From NCBI GenBank assembly GCA_950295325.1, contig OX485805.1, positions 10,726,501 through 10,790,500 of the forward strand: a stretch of DNA of 64,000 nucleotides. Reading direction: 5' to 3'. The DNA is from Polytrichum commune (Eukaryota > Streptophyta > Polytrichopsida > Polytrichales > Polytrichaceae). Position 1 is the first letter of the stretch. Every line of letters begins with the position of its first letter. The notes under the pieces are model-generated. The model ran no database searches and was not told the origin of the DNA. It saw nothing but the letters and a program-made list of their open reading frames with translations. Position numbers and translations under genes: made by a program. Of this stretch, positions 36,697 through 46,501 are shown piece by piece.

Positions 36697-36797
36697 CTTT
36701 ATACTACCCGCCTCCACCTTGGCCTTCCTCTTTGGATGCCTTTCCCGCCGGAATTTCATTTGACCCTTAATTCAAACCTTCTGACAGACTTTCCCGC
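36697..36797 (-). promoter_or_regulatory. Element 2 T promoter: TATA box and E2F-type sites
   Basis: On the minus strand, TATAAAG (36703-36697) is preceded by GGCGGGAAA (36741-36749) and a second GCGGGAAA (36790-36797). Both match the plant E2F site TTTCCCGC in reverse. The block from TCTGTCAG through GGCGGGAAAGGCATCCAA to TAGTATAAAG is shared with element 1 at 49720-49795, while flanking non-coding DNA is not. Promoter function is inferred from position and conservation. Confidence 0.55.
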
Positions 36798-36934
36798 TTC
36801 ATGCTCGTAATAGATAATCCATATTTAGCATGGCTCTTCGTCGCCCCAACCATCAAATGACCTTGCTAATTCCGCTATTAAATAACTACACAAAATATGA
36901 GGTGTGTGTTTCATTATATTTAGTGTTGCTACCA

Positions 36935-37640
36935 CCCTACCATGCTCAACATTAATTTTCAATTTTTTGACAATTAGTGTTAGACATAAATGTGTTGCTA
37001 CCTTCTACTCTCACATATATTTCTTCTTCTCACATCCTTACTAACATCCACTAAATCCAAACATGAACATTCCACATATTACCATAGATGATATTTATTG
37101 TTCGAGTTTACATTTAATGTTACTTACTTTCATATGGTTATTGATATTTAGTGTATGCGTTATAGTTAGTGTATCAAACACTAAATATCATATTTTTTGT
37201 AATTGTGTTTTGTAACTAAAGTTTTTGGCGATTTGCCCTGCCAAAAAATGTAGTGAACTTTATTTGTTTAAAACAAATGTTTGACGAAAAATCTAATCAA
37301 ATGTAGTTGTACCTAGTCAATGAAAGTTGAACAGAACATGTCCACGACTTCATGTTATTGTGTTGTAGTGTCACTACACTAAATGAAATATTTAGAGTTT
37401 GATACACTAAATACGAACGCATCTACTCAATACTAATACCACTATGAAAGTAAGTCACATCAAATGTAAACTCAAACACTTAATATTATATATGGTAATA
37501 TGTTGAAGTTACACGTTTGAATATAGTGTTAGTAAGGGTATGAAAAAAACAATGATAAAGGAAGATCTCCAATATATCTTCCAATATCCTCTAACACTCT
37601 TTGTCAAAAAATTCAAAATTAGTGTTGATGGGGTTAGAGT
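36935..37640. repeat. Long inverted repeat (fold-back) in element 2 intergenic region
   Basis: Left arm about 36935-37190, right arm about 37385-37640, separated by about 190 bp. Matching landmarks include AATTTTTTGACAA, CATATTACCATA, GAGTTTACATTTAATGTTAC versus its complement, and TTAGTGTATCAAAC. A transcript would form a long hairpin. It is absent from the corresponding region of element 1, so it is probably a fold-back MITE inserted in element 2. Confidence 0.7.
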
Positions 37641-38609
37641 GTTTTATTTTATGTGCCTATGACATGCACTATTGGGAGGAAAATGGTATTTGATAAGTGA
37701 TTTTGAAAACCCATCCTCCACAACTTCACATCAATGCATTGCATACAGAAAAAATTATGTAATTCTAGGATATTACTCTACTTGGACTCAAATATTATGG
37801 TTTATTTCAAACAATATATTGACAATAGATGTGGCAACATTATGAAACTTTATATAGTATAAGCCACCAAATACAATTACAGTTTAGTATGTAGTTATGA
37901 CGACTTTCACATGAGGACTTATACATTGAAAAGAAGAATTCATGTCATGACAAATTTGAATAATTTGGCCAACTTTCAATTTGCGACAATAAAAATGAGA
38001 AAAACTTGAAAAGAACATATGGCGTTTGTAATGTGTGCACACAACGTGCTCCATTGTCAAGCATGCATGTGTGGCAATGAATAACGTATGTGGAAGGCAT
38101 TAATGGGAATTCCATCATGAATGGGACTTTATAGTTTAGGGTTTCAAGGATGTTTGAAACTATCATGAAGTCCACTTGAAATCTAGTATAAAGATCATAT
38201 CTACTATAACCAAGTTATTATACTCTTCATGACAATATACATTTGTATTGAAAACTACAAGCACCAAGGCTTGTAGTTCATGTTACCTATGTGCCATTCA
38301 TTTGTGGCTTGCGGTGTTTAGGGTTTAGGGTTTAGGGTTTAGGTTGGAGGGATCATCAAACATCAAACTTAATGCTTAAATGGCTTCATATGATTTTGAA
38401 CTCCATGGGGTTCCAGTAGATAAATTTGTAATCTTTGTGCATCTCCCATGTACTTCAAATGTCAACTTCTATGTACTGATATAAATGATTAGGGCAATGC
38501 TACTTGGGTGGCTATCCATTGTAGGCTAGAGCCTTGTCTTCTACCAACTTGGGTTATGAAAATTACAATAGAGAGCCCTAAACCCTTGACCATGTTAATG
38601 GTTAGCATA
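37641..38609. other. Element 2 intergenic DNA with telomere-type repeat
   Basis: AT-rich, with no gene. It contains about four TTTAGGG heptamers (near 38312-38340), as does the matching region of element 1. It is interrupted at 38614 by element 1. Confidence 0.5.
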
Positions 38610-38754
38610 TTTAAACACTATATTCGTTAAATTGAGACTTTTTGGGCATTTTGAGATAATCACATAAATAAGAACAAGGATAAATGGAACACATATTGGA
38701 GAAAGTTGTAAGATGCGAACACTTTGAAGCGGGTGTTTAGAACAAGAACCCCAT

Positions 38755-39020
38755 TAATAACTCATATTTGGGATTGTTTAGGGTGGGCAATCCAAACCTT
38801 AGGCCAAGTTGAAGGGGAAATCTTAAAACATTTATATTATCGCACAAAAACTTGTATGAATATGGTTTAGGTAGCGCAATCCAAACCATAGATCATATTG
38901 AAGGGGAAATATGTGAACCAATATAATATAACATACAAAATATTCCAAACTCATATTTGTGATGGTTTAGGTAGGGCAATCCAAACCTTAGACCATATTG
39001 AAGGGGAAATCATGTGACAC
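38755..39020. repeat. Subterminal ~95-bp repeats at the P end of element 1
   Basis: Three copies of GGTTTAGGTAGGGCAATCC followed by AAACCTTAGACCATATTGAA and GGGGAAAT, spaced about 90-100 bp. The same set occurs inverted at 63565-63835 in element 2. Repeated, conserved and next to the terminus, they are candidate binding sites for transposition proteins. The T end lacks them. Confidence 0.7.
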
Positions 39021-39151
39021 TTATATTATTGCAAAAAAAACATACAAATTATGGCATGTAAAATGCATAGCATGCTAACACCACACATCCATTGGATAGT
39101 GCGACCCAAAATGTTCTTGCCTATGGCTCACAACCCTACGCCTACTATGGC

Positions 39152-39972
39152 CTATCTAGCCTCGGAGACTACCTCTTTTTCTTTTGCTTCATTTTCTTTT
39201 GCTTTTTTTTCTTTTGCCTCTTTTTCTTTTGCCTCTTTTTCTTTTGCTGCGGCTTCTTTTGCTCGCATTGCTTCAACATTCCTGAAAATCTCCGCCCCGC
39301 GACTATAGCCATTCTTGGGGTGACCGCCATCAATAACACATTTTGGATTCCGTCGGCCGCCCGAATTATACGACGAAGAATTCGAATACGATGAAGTGGA
39401 CTGTCTTGCATTTCTGGTCATGGAGTAGAAACGCTCCAACTCGACGGACGCACTAGCCCGCATAGGTCTACGGGTGGGAGCAACCTGCAACGCGTGAATG
39501 CAAGAACACACGTGTTAGTTTAGGGAGGAAGACCCAAACGTGTCACACGTTCATTTTTTAAGTGCCGGATGATTGTAATGCGCAGTTAACCATGTTTTGG
39601 GGGGGGGGGGGGGTTCACCTTGTCACCGGGGGCGTTCCCGTCGGAGTCGGCGAGGAGGGGCAATGCATCCCGCAAAGGAATAGGAAGGGTGCCACTCTTC
39701 GTAGGCCGAGCGTCCATCCGCAGCCGCCGTTGAGGTGTACTACTGCCGCCGGGCCGAGACGGGGACGTCCGGACGCATTTGCGATTTATGCCCTTGAGCG
39801 GCGACAGGGACGGAGATGGCCGGAAGATTTGCTTGGGTGGGGGGCTATCGACGACGCCGGCGTCAATAGGCTCCTTGGAGTAGTCGATGGTGGACGCGGC
39901 ATCGTAGACGGTCTCGTAGAAGAAGCTCCCCAAGTTTGATTCGCTGACGATGTCAATCGAGGGCTCCAAACG
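39152..39972 (-). CDS. Element 1 downstream exons (two), Lys/Glu-rich C-terminus, unknown
   Basis: Exon a (39972-39619, 118 codons, after acceptor CCCATCAG, before donor AAG|GTGAAC) begins RLEPSIDIVSESNLGSFFYE. Exon b (39484-39152, after GCGTTGCAG) reads VAPTRRPMRASASVELERFY and ends in an A/K/E repeat (KEKEAKEKEAKEKKAKENE) likely to form a helix. Both keep phase 0. The same two exons with the same splice sites exist at 62642-63435, and exon a is exactly 354 nt in both, so coding constraint is likely. Exon a has no ATG. It must join an upstream exon, either by alternative splicing from P exon 4, whose stop is conserved, or from an unseen exon. Function unknown. Confidence 0.5.
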
Positions 39973-40091
39973 CTGATGGGAAAATTAAAACAAACAAAAC
40001 CCAAGGGGAGGGGGGCAGGGGGGGAGCATGAGAAAATCGATATACAATTGAGGCATACTATATCACACACAATGGCACACCATGTAGTATC

Positions 40092-40904
40092 TCAAATGAG
40101 TTTATTATATTTCGCGTGAGCGTACAACTCTCTGTACATATAGTCCTTCGGATCCATGTATCTTTCGCCTATCGGATTACAACTAAGGAACCGGGGCACG
40201 GGTAGTCCGCTCCCCACGAGCGTTTGAATGTACTTAAGTAGGTCTAACAAAAAGCGGTCTCGGACCTTCTCGACCGTCCACGTGGGGCAAACTATGAAGT
40301 TCGAGGTCGGGTTCAAAATGTTCTTGGAAGCGCTGTCGTCCACCATCAACGTGTTGTCACGGGTGGGGCGAACGTTGTAGGGACAGCCGACCATGGTCGG
40401 ACGCTGATCCCATACGACTGGCTTCAAGACCTTAAGAAATTGGTTTACGGCGGGGTTGTTGGGCTTCTTCACAACCCTGCCCTCGGGGGTGTACAATGTT
40501 TTACAAGAATCCTGTCCTAGGACCAAGCACGGGGGTTGGAGTCCCTTGAAGATGAACTCCACGACGGCCTGGGTGTTCTCGGACTTCATGGAGCTCCACA
40601 CGATCACCCACCATTTGGATAGGGTGACCTGCAGGAAGCGCCGAAGCCACGGGCGGAGGTACACTAGCTTGCTTTTGATGTACGCGGGGGGACCATCGTA
40701 GTTCCCGTCCTCGGGCTTGCAGAAAGGCACCGTGGGGACCTTGGGACAGTGCACGCACTGGACGAGGACCCCGTTGAGGTCTAGCACCAGGAACCGTGTC
40801 TTGGGCGGCGGAGACGGGGAGGGCAAAATCGGGGGGACCACCGCGCTGTCCTCCACGCTCCTCGGGGAGGACCGGTGGGGAGCCACGACGCTATGCTCCG
40901 ATCC
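40092..40904 (-). CDS. Gene P exon 4 (element 1): FCP1/NLI-type phosphatase-fold domain
   Basis: 270 codons, then TGA. No ATG starts this frame; it opens at splice acceptor CCGCAG|GG in phase 0 with exon 3, which supports fusion to the rest of P. HAD-superfamily FCP1/SCP signatures in order: FLVLDLNGVLVQC (family DxDx(T/V); the nucleophile Asp is present, at about residue 1423 of the spliced protein, but the second Asp is Asn), then WWVIVWSSMKSENTQ, then the distal acidic motif NTLMVDDSASKNILNP (about residue 1570). FCP1-type domains dephosphorylate proteins such as the RNA polymerase II C-terminal tail. The D-to-N change, also Asn in element 2 (DMNG), may weaken catalysis or leave a binding role. 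The exon is GC-rich. No lesion is seen in this copy. Confidence 0.75.
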   Translation of the reverse strand, partial: GSEHSVVAPHRSSPRSVEDSAVVPPILPSPSPPPKTRFLVLDLNGVLVQCVHCPKVPTVPFCKPEDGNYDGPPAYIKSKLVYLRPWLRRFLQVTLSKWWVIVWSSMKSENTQAVVEFIFKGLQPPCLVLGQDSCKTLYTPEGRVVKKPNNPAVNQFLKVLKPVVWDQRPTMVGCPYNVRPTRDNTLMVDDSASKNILNPTSNFIVCPTWTVEKVRDRFLLDLLKYIQTLVGSGLPVPRFLSCNPIGERYMDPKDYMYRELYAHAKYNKLI

Positions 40905-41323
40905 CTGCGGCGACGAGCGAGAGAAGGCGACGAGGACTATGTTATGCTATGTTTAATTCAAGCAGAACGGAAATTTTGTGCAAACACAAGAAGAATTGGA
41001 CCATTGGTGGCAACAAAAACATACAAGGGGAACAACATACATTGGGACACGGATGCTAACATATGGGCGCCAAAAATAGTAATTTTATTGTTACAAATCT
41101 CTATGTACAATTTGAGGGGGGGGGGCGCGGTGAACGAGGGCATTCACACTATCCTAATTGTACATCTACAAAATTGGTTGCGCACCGCCAAGGTTGAGCG
41201 TAGTCGAGTGAGGTGAGACGAAGGGGATCGCGGGGGGAGCACGTTGTTGGGTGCGTCGGGGGGGTGTAGTTCCTTATAGCTAGGGGGGACAAGACCACGC
41301 CAACAAGACAATGACCAAGGAGG

Positions 41324-41343
41324 TTTGGGTCGGTCGACCCAAA
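41324..41343. repeat. 20-bp palindrome in P intron 3 (element 1)
   Basis: One exact copy, TTTGGGTCGGTCGACCCAAA, 20 bp inside the 5' end of intron 3 (donor at 41365). Element 2 intron 3 has one copy at the equivalent place (61193-61212). Confidence 0.95.
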
Positions 41344-41365
41344 CTGGGAAGGCTCAGTGTGTTAC

Positions 41366-42850
41366 CTCGCCCTGGTCATGTCTCGACGATGTGGATGCCT
41401 CCACCGTCCCCGATGCCCCACCTCTCTCGCCACCGCCTTCTCCGCCTACGTCAGGGACCTTGTCCTGCAAAGGTTGAGCATCAGGCCCTTGTCCTAAACC
41501 AATCTCCGCATATGCATCATGCATGGGTTCATCGATTTGGTTAGGATTAGAGGTATCACCAGGCCCTTGGAGGCCTTCAACATCTAACATGGTTGTGTCT
41601 CTTTGAGACACAAGTTCGTCAAGGGAGGACTGAGCTGCTCCGGGGTTTGGGTCAGGCGACCCAAACTGTCCTGCATCGGGGGAGGCGCCTTGGGGCACTA
41701 CAGTCGAGGGTGGGTTTGGGTCGGTCGACCCAAACATCCTGGGATCGTCCGGCTGGTGAGGGGGCGCCATCACTATGGGGGGTCGTAGTGGTGGAGGGCC
41801 CAACGGGGAGGAGGCTCCAGATACGCGCCAGATGTTGGGATCGTCCACTTGTTGGACTGGCGCGTACGGAACATGGGGCGGCCGCATCATGTGCTGGAAG
41901 CTGAATGACCCTTGCGACACTGGGTGCTGAGGGATGCTCTGCGCTAGGAAACCGGGGGGCAAGTGCGGAAACGAGCTGGATGGAGCCACCACCAATCCTT
42001 GCGCCCACATCCCTTGTATGACTTGCGATATCAAGTCGGCGCTGGATGGAGGTTGGGCCATCGCCCTTAGTCTTTCTTGTTCCAAGAGGAGAGCCCTCAG
42101 CTCTGCGACCTCGTTCCGCACGGAGGGTTCTTCCGCGGTAGCCCTCTGCAGGCGGACGCGCTGCTCCTCGTCTCTACGCATCTTCTCGTTGGCTTCCTCC
42201 ACAGTGAGGACTTCGGGTTTCACCCTAACCATGCCTGCGAACGCTGTCGGGGAGGGGGGATCCGATCTGAGCCGTTTGGCGAGCTCAATGTCGTCGTCGT
42301 CCTCGCTGCTAATGGCAATGGTCTCCTCCAATGCGTAATCGCCATAGAGCTTCTTTCCCTTTAACTTCCTCCTCTCCCGGAACGTGGCAGTCGCGTCCCT
42401 GGAGTACATGTCCCTCGCATCGTCCACCGTAAGGACGGGCATCATCTTACTCTGCGGGGTTGCCACACGCATAGCCTTCTTCCTCTGAGGGGCTTCAGAT
42501 TCTTGCGTGAATCCCGTTGCCCCTTCCTCCACATCCCCCTCCTTTTCCTCCTCTCCGTGTTCTTCTTCTTCCTCCTCCTCTTCCACCTCTCCACCTCCTG
42601 TACGGGACGGATTGCCCGGATGCAACCCGACTAGAGGTTCGGGTAATTGGGTTGTTGCCCTCATCGCAATTTCTTCCGGGTTGATCCGCCTCGCCCTATC
42701 AAGAGGGTTCTCACCCCCCTCAACAACCTCGTCCACGTAGCTTCCCGGGATCCAATCGAGGATATCCATCTTCTTTGCCAGCGATTTCTGCGTCCTGTAA
42801 AATTGCAGATCGCTATCCTCTATGTACGAGTAGATGTTCAACCCCAACAT
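41366..42850 (-). CDS. Gene P exon 3 (element 1): acidic, coiled-coil, FGSxDPN region
   Basis: 495 codons in phase 0 between acceptor TGTGTAG|ATG and donor GAG|GTAACA. The first ~25 residues (MLGLNIYSYIEDSDLQFYR) probably complete the AdoMet-type fold begun in exon 2. Then follow a poly-Glu acidic stretch (near residue 90), a KLKGKKLYGDYALEETIAI segment leading into SSEDDDD (a plausible SUMO-interaction motif, conserved in element 2), and a charged coiled coil (EEANEKMRRDEEQRVRLQ...VAELRALLLEQERL). A Pro/Gly-rich tail contains two in-frame copies of the element palindrome, at 41715-41734 (FGSTDPN, exact) and 41646-41665 (FGSPDPN, variant). Likely a disordered and dimerising linker between the enzymatic-type domains. 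Unknown as a family. Confidence 0.7.
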
Positions 42851-42919
42851 CTACACAATCCAAGTTATATAGAAATTAGAATTTGCAAGACAAAAAACAA
42901 GACCAAAAACAATATCTAG

Positions 42920-42975
42920 TTTGGGTCGACCGACCCAAACCAAGAGAGAGACTAGTTTGGGTCGACCGACCCAAA
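42920..42975. repeat. Two palindromes in P intron 2 (element 1)
   Basis: Exact copies at 42920-42939 and 42956-42975, both with centre AC, start to start 36 bp. They lie in the 154-bp intron between the GT at 43004 and the AG before 42850. Element 2 intron 2 has one (59620-59639). Confidence 0.95.
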
Positions 42976-43004
42976 CTGCGCAAGAGCTAAAGAATGTAAC
43001 TTAC

Positions 43005-44336
43005 CATGGCAGCATAGAGGGGTTTCGAGCCCCCGAACACGTTGAAGATACAGTCCCCTCTCCTAGTCAGCGTCCTCAGCATCCGCATGTAGAATTCCAT
43101 CCGCAGCTCATCTGCAGGATAGTTTGCGTATTTGGCCTCGTCGTATAGGCATTTGCTGGAACCTAACCCATCTGGAACTTGGAAGAGCTTGTCCATCCGG
43201 GATATAGGGTGGTTCGGCACCTTCAACAACTCCGCTTTGTACACGAAGTACAAACACAGGACGTTGACGACCTTGGTCTTCTTGTCCTTCAACGACGTGT
43301 AGGCCCCCTCCGCCGGTGCGGCGATGTAGTGAGACTTGGAGACTGCATACTCCGGCTGCAATTTCCGGACAAGGTCGTACACCTGCTCCGCCCTCCTATC
43401 CTCGACTATCCATAGCCAGACATCAACCTCCCTGAACTTAGGACTCGCATAATCGACGAACTTAGATAGGAAGGGGTCGTAAAACAGTGTGCTCATCGTA
43501 CCCTCAAATGAGCTTCCAGGAATGTTCCTGAAATCTATCATTCCGAATGGGAAACGCCCCCCTGCTTTCGTCCTTATCGCCATTCTGGCGTCTTGACCTG
43601 GCCAGCCCTGAATTTTCAAAGGCTCGAAGGTGACAAGGTTGAAGTAAGCGTCCCCTTCAAACTGGACAATCTTCTTCTCCTTGATGAAGTTCGAGAACGC
43701 ACGCGCTGTGTGATCCGGAAGCGCCCGGTTCTTCCCACCCTTCACCATCTTGGCCCGCAAGAAGTCATCCCCCGCTTCCCTTATTAGAGCCGCCATGGAG
43801 GCACTGGTGAACTTATATTCAGCTTTGAATGCTCTCCAGTTAGCCTCATGAACCTCGCCGTCCACGACAATATTCCTCTCCGGCACCAATTTATGCAGCT
43901 CCTGCACTATAGTTGTCTTCTTTTTCCTATTCTCAGTCCATTCCTTCATGGTGTAGCATGAAGGGACGAAGGATTTGGGCTTTAAGAAGACAATCTTCGG
44001 GTGCACCCAGCACCTTTTCGCCGTGGGCGTGAAATGCAGGATGTGCGCCGCCGCCTTCTCCATCTCCGTCTCGGAAAGGCCTTGAAGAGTTCTAAAGAAC
44101 TCTCTCACGAGAGGCTTCATTTGTTTGAAGCGCGTGGTTTGGTTGAAGAAAATTCATGTGTCCGGGTCGATGAGCTCACCCGTCTCATGCTTCTCAAATA
44201 CACTCTTCCACTTCATCCAAACGGAGTCGGATGCTGTTATTAAATAAATCTCCCCTCTAAGCTCGTTGTATTTCTTCTGTTTGTGACTAGCATTATCAAT
44301 GGAGGAGAATTTATTTATCATTTGGTATTTGAAGTC
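43005..44336 (-). CDS. Gene P exon 2 (element 1): methyltransferase-like region
   Basis: 444 codons in phase 0 (acceptor TGCAG|GACTTC, donor ATG|GTAAGT). A TGA at 44154-44156 (codon 61; Gly in element 2) is the only visible lesion of P in this element. The end of the exon reads GDCIFNVFGGSKPLYAAM and continues in exon 3 as GLNIYSYIEDSD. This resembles the motif I/II layout of the C-terminal AdoMet-binding half of permuted (beta-class) N6A/N4C DNA methyltransferases (gD.vlD.F.GSG...aA...g..y..iE.D). A segment EVDVWLWIVEDRRAEQVYDL would be the preceding core strand and helix. A clear catalytic (D/N/S)PP(Y/F/W) is not visible, so the domain may be catalytically dead or only analogous. ParB-plus-methyltransferase fusions are known in phages, which makes the order plausible. 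Confidence 0.55.
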
Positions 44337-44426
44337 CTGCATGTGATCAAAACAATCATTTGAATGCATGTTAGATATGAACATGTGATTTCCAAAACAT
44401 ATCATGACCAGTGTCTGCACCAAGAG

Positions 44427-44675
44427 TTTGGGTCGATCGACCCAAACTAAAAAAACATGACTGCAACAAGAGTTTGGGTCGATCGACCCAAACTAAAAAA
44501 ACATGACTGCAACAAGAGTTTGGGTCGATCGACCCAAACTAAAAAAACATGACTGCAACAAGACTTTGGGTCGAGCGATCCAAACTAAAAAACATGACTG
44601 CAACAAGACTTTGGATCGAGCGACCCAAAGTACACAAATAAAGCTGCAAAAGGAGTTTGGGTCGATCGACCCAAA
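44427..44675. repeat. 46-bp array of six palindromes in P intron 1 (element 1)
   Basis: Copies start at 44427, 44473, 44519, 44565, 44610 and 44656. Four are exact with centre AT; 44565 and 44610 each carry one substitution and centre AG. The units are spaced by AACTAAAAAAACATGACTGC-type sequence, giving a 45-46 bp period. The array fills most of the 349-bp intron 1. The equivalent element 2 intron has three copies at 57-58 bp spacing with different spacer DNA. Confidence 0.95.
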
Positions 44676-44685
44676 CAATACTCAC

Positions 44686-46011
44686 CTCCCACTTGGGATT
44701 CTTGTCCTTTGCATTCTCCCTCTCCTTGGGAGGCCTACCATAGAACTCCCACACCTCCCGCGAGGCCATGATATTCCTTATCCAGGAAGCTTGGTAGGCC
44801 CTTTTCTTATTCCCCATGTTAAAGTAACGGGAGATGTCGCTCAGTCGGGTCTCATCGTCAGACCACACCACCAGTGCCTTCCACACCTTCAACTTCTCCT
44901 TCTGATGGTTGGGATCGTCCCACTCAGTCATCAGTTGGATTTTCTTGGAAGCCTCAACGCTGTGTTGGCCGTCTATGAGCCAAAAATCGCCTTTCTGAAT
45001 TGTCGCCCACATTTCAGGGGTAGGCATTTTCTTCAGTCCCTGGGGCATCACTACAATGGTTTGCCTGTCGTCTTTGAATTGTTCGCTAACGATCTGCGCG
45101 ATTATCCAATCGACGTAGGCGTCTTCTTTTGCCCGGACACATTTTTCTGGTGGCGCGAGATGACATTGACTGATGTTCACGTCGAATTTGAAATCCCTGC
45201 CCATGAAAAAGCAATGGGAGCACTTGGTCGTGAAATTGTTCACGATTTTTTGGATCTCCCCTGCATCCACTTCCTGCCCTGGCTTCGGCATGCGCAATTC
45301 TGGAGAGACTGGCTCGTCAGTCATCACAGATGACTCTCTCGCCCTCTTGGAGGAAGTTGTTTGGCGGCTGCCAGAAGGCGTAGGCGTCTGGCTATCCGCC
45401 GGTGTCTCCGATGGAGTGGTTCGTCTTGAGCTAGCCGGGACTGGTTGCGGCATCCTCACTGATTGAGGCCTTGACGACCCTGCACCTTCCTCAGTGGGTA
45501 CCTTCCGCCTGACGGCTTGCTGAGACTTCGTTTTGCTCTGCAGGGCTTTGTTGAGCACGCTGATTGCATGCTTTAGTTTCGTAAACCGGCTCGAGACCTT
45601 TGTGTTCGATGTACTGGCATCGATGAAAATTGTCTCGGGTTTGATTACATCAGGTTCGACACATGACTCCCTTGCATATGTAGCGTCAAAGGGTTCGACG
45701 AACTGGTGCAGAAACATATGAGCATTCTGCACAGCGTTGTTCTCAAGGATGACGTCTGCGTAGTCTCCAAAAGACTGGACCGACGCCACCTCCCATCCCG
45801 TAAGAGTCGCCCAGGTATGTTTTTCCACGGTCCCTACTTTGACAACGAATATCAGTTTGTAAATGGAGGTTTTTACTACTTGAATTGACCAGGCGAGGAC
45901 AAGCCCGTCCTTAGGGACATATGAGTCATCCTGAGGTGTTTCGTGCTCCTGCCATAACACGTCTGGCGCAAGCATGAACCACCTTTCTCCTGGTCTTTTC
46001 TTTGGGGCCAT
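44686..46011 (-). CDS. Gene P exon 1 (element 1): ParB/DGQHR-like domain protein
   Basis: 442 codons, starting MAPKKRPGERWFMLAPD. The ATG directly follows acceptor TTTGCAG in both elements, so a non-coding leader exon is spliced on. Residues 1-150 are an unrecognised conserved domain, 150-230 a Ser/Thr/Pro-rich linker, and 235-442 a second conserved domain. The second domain contains a Cys/His cluster (KCSHCFFMGRDF...QCHLAPPEKC) and FWLIDGQHSVEASKKIQ (residues 343-359), matching the DGxHRxxA core of ParB/sulfiredoxin-superfamily domains and the DGQHR domain of DndB-like proteins, then WKALVVWSDDETRLSDISRY. ParB-type domains bind DNA or use nucleotide; here nuclear DNA binding is inferred. Donor GAG|GTGAGT leads phase 0 into exon 2. 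The spliced P protein would be about 1,651 aa. Confidence 0.7.
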
Positions 46012-46038
46012 CTGCAAAGAAAGAAGCAAGGATGTTAG

Positions 46039-46402
46039 TTTTGGTCGTTCGACCCAAACTTCTTCACAATAGATTAGATGTCACGTGATGGAAGGGAAAT
46101 GTAATGCATCAACGCATTTATTTTTGGATTGTGTCTTGTTATTTTAGAACTTCATTTATATGTTTATATGGTATTTCGTTATCTTGGGTGGATTTGCGTT
46201 TTATATTGTCATCAAGGATTTCTTGAAAAGTTTATACTGTAGAGGTTGCGTTTGGGTCGACCGACCCAAACAGCAGGATGTGCTTTGGGTCGATCGACCC
46301 AAACTATAGGCTGTGTTTAGGGTTTACGGACCCAAAGCACATCGTGCTGTTTGGGTCGATCGACCCAAAGCACATCCTGCTGTTTGGGTCGATCGACCCA
46401 AA
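46039..46402. repeat. Palindromes in the P 5' leader (element 1)
   Basis: Exact copies start at 46251, 46284, 46350 and 46383 (33 bp or a multiple apart); variants lie at 46039, near 46314 and near 46415. They precede the acceptor at 46012-46013, so they probably lie in a leader intron. Element 2 has matching copies at 56286, 56318, 56598 and 56675. Confidence 0.9.
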
Positions 46403-46473
46403 CTATAGGCTGTGTTTGGGTCGTCTCCCCAAACTGTTCTATTTTAATATAGCTTTTTAAACTTGGCATGTAG

Positions 46474-46501
46474 CATATACAATGCTTATGCATTGTGTAT
46501 G
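46474..46501. promoter_or_regulatory. Conserved 28-bp dyad in the P leader (element 1)
   Basis: Two 12-bp arms (CATATACAATGC and GCATTGTGTATG, one mismatch) around TTAT. The same dyad with perfect arms and complementary centre (ATAA) is at 56143-56170 in element 2, although surrounding DNA has diverged. It may be a protein-binding site or RNA hairpin in the P leader; its role is inferred only from conservation. Confidence 0.7.

Noticed and set aside
39152-39411. Overlapping frames in the AAAGAAAAAGAGGC repeats at the ends of the downstream exons
   Set aside because: Low-complexity translations of the same DNA; only the frame continuous with the conserved exon was kept.
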